Both the position numbers and the translations under genes were made by a program. The notes below the pieces were generated by a model, which was not told the DNA's origin, did not search any database, and was given only the letters and a program-made list of their open reading frames with translations. Positions 63,251-64,000 of a stretch of DNA of 64,000 bases are shown in pieces. The stretch comes from Nostoc sp. MG11 (GTDB lineage Bacteria > Cyanobacteriota > Cyanobacteriia > Cyanobacteriales > Nostocaceae), in NCBI RefSeq assembly GCF_014904695.1, contig NZ_JACXXN010000024.1, positions 34,242 to 98,241 of the forward strand, written 5' to 3'. How positions within the stretch are numbered: position 1 is the stretch's first letter; each line of letters opens with the position of its first letter.

Positions 63251-64000
63251 TCACGAAAAATCTGATTTAAATAAAGCATCAAGAATAAAATCCCAACCTG
63301 TAATAGAGGCAACGATTGATGTGTTTAATTTCTCCAAACGCTTCCAGATAAATTGTCTTAACTCATCCAAAGTTCCAAAGCTTTCCCAAGTTAAATGTCT
63401 TTTAACTTCCTGCCATAATCGCTCAATTGGATTAACTTGCGGTGAAGCTCGCCGGGTAGATACTCTACCCGGCAGACTTCACGTGTGTGTGGAGGTTGAA
63501 ATAATCAAATGACATTCTCTGGTATTTGAAGATGCTGACTAAAATGAAAAGCACCATTGTCTAATTGAATAATATAGATATCTTGGGCATAAGTGGCAGA
63601 AAATTTTTCTAGAAATACGCTAAAACAAGCTGCATTTAAATCAGAGAATTCCCAGATAAAATACTCACCCGTTAACGGTTCTACTAATCCATATAAATAA
63701 AAATTCTCTCGTTGCCATTGCATGATACCGATAGGCTTTGTACCTTTTGTTGTAATTAATCTACCAGCTTCAGTTTTCAACCCCACACGGCTTTCATCCT
63801 CACACCAATATCTAATTTTTCTTTGTCTATCTATTGGTGGTATGACATATTTCTTAATTACTTCTAGGTATTGTGGGAGTTTTTTTTTTAACTCCTCTTC
63901 CGCTTCGGGCTGGTGTTTTATACCTACTGCACGCGGCACTTTCAGCTTCGCTTTCATTTGATAACGCACCGTATCATGTACTACTTTATATGAAGCTTCT
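63251..64000 (-). pseudogene. IS630-family transposase, broken, N-terminus beyond window
   Basis: On the minus strand the frame runs in from the right edge and reads VRYQMKAKLKVPRAVGIKHQ, CEDESRVGLKTEAGRLITTK (first Asp), FYLYGLVEPLTGEYFIWEFS, YIIQLDNGAFHFSQHLQIPE (second Asp) and NVI, then a TGA (63505-63507). It continues LFQPPHT, is interrupted by a 41-bp hairpin (63442-63482), and resumes in its original frame as PQVNPIERLWQEVKRHLTWE (third acid, Glu) to TGA at 63251-63253. This is an IS630/Tc1-type DDE transposase with one nonsense codon and one insertion. The N-terminal HTH lies right of the window. Confidence 0.9.
63442..63482. repeat. 41-bp hairpin inserted in the transposase gene
   Basis: The arms GTGAAG-x3-GCCGGGTAGA on the coding strand and TCTACCCGGC-x3-CTTCAC pair perfectly except for facing 3-base bulges, with a 3-base loop. 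Removing exactly these 41 bases restores the reading frame and gives the conserved HTPQVNPIERLW. It is therefore a clean insertion. No target-site duplication is obvious. Confidence 0.9.

Noticed and set aside
63321..63512. 63-codon plus-strand frame at the right end
   Set aside because: Shadow of the minus-strand IS630 transposase, whose conserved NPIERLW motif fixes the true strand.

Overview
The window looks like chromosomal DNA of a filamentous, Nostoc-like cyanobacterium. The octamer GCGATCGC (HIP1) recurs throughout. Photosynthesis-lineage genes are present: a cytochrome c6, a plant-type [2Fe-2S] ferredoxin, Ycf23/DUF561 and a Tab2/Atab2-type RNA-binding protein. Intergenic DNA carries many short hairpin repeats of the kind known from Nostoc genomes. 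I found no rRNA or tRNA gene, no CRISPR array and no complete prophage. The only clear transposase is a broken IS630-type gene at the right edge.

Layout. 0-5 kb: tail of an unseen gene, a small membrane protein, tex, a ferredoxin and two small membrane proteins. 5-8 kb: a coiled-coil protein, a small conserved protein, petJ and an aldo/keto reductase. 8-13.3 kb: the most accessory-looking part, with a 1272-residue CHAT protease/STAND NTPase/TPR protein followed by decayed toxin-antitoxin pieces, a 90-bp duplication, a 21-bp tandem array and C/G-tract repeats. 13-19.5 kb: DUF4385, VOC, methyltransferase, metallophosphoesterase, relics of a vapBC-like pair, a fucosyltransferase-like gene and a GNAT. 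19.9-28.3 kb: envelope and sugar genes (a nucleotidyltransferase/PMM-like fusion, murA, an M48 protease, two GT4 glycosyltransferases). 29-35 kb: a secreted beta-propeller protein, fasciclin, dienelactone hydrolase and an AraC regulator. 35-45.9 kb: lnt, gyrA, pirin, Dps, aldo/keto reductase, glucokinase, phosphatase, GNAT. 46-55 kb: a MITE-like element, methyltransferase, Uma2, LivF-type ATPase, UPF0182, a cyclic-nucleotide-binding protein, FetB-type permease, DegT aminotransferase, Ycf23. 55-57 kb: a second toxin-antitoxin scrap zone. 57-64 kb: Tab2, TldE/PmbA, a CLC-CBS-USP transporter and the IS630 relic.

Most genes are ordinary housekeeping or conserved cyanobacterial functions in short transcription units. 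The points of most interest are: the CHAT-STAND-TPR protein beside a toxin-antitoxin graveyard; an apparent ATT start of murA; a PMM-like domain that has lost all its hallmark catalytic loops; a CLC with Gln at the gating-glutamate position; short hairpin repeats inside coding sequence (lnt, UPF0182, CLC); and a 41-bp hairpin inserted cleanly into the IS630 gene. All functional calls rest on reading motifs by eye; no database search was run.
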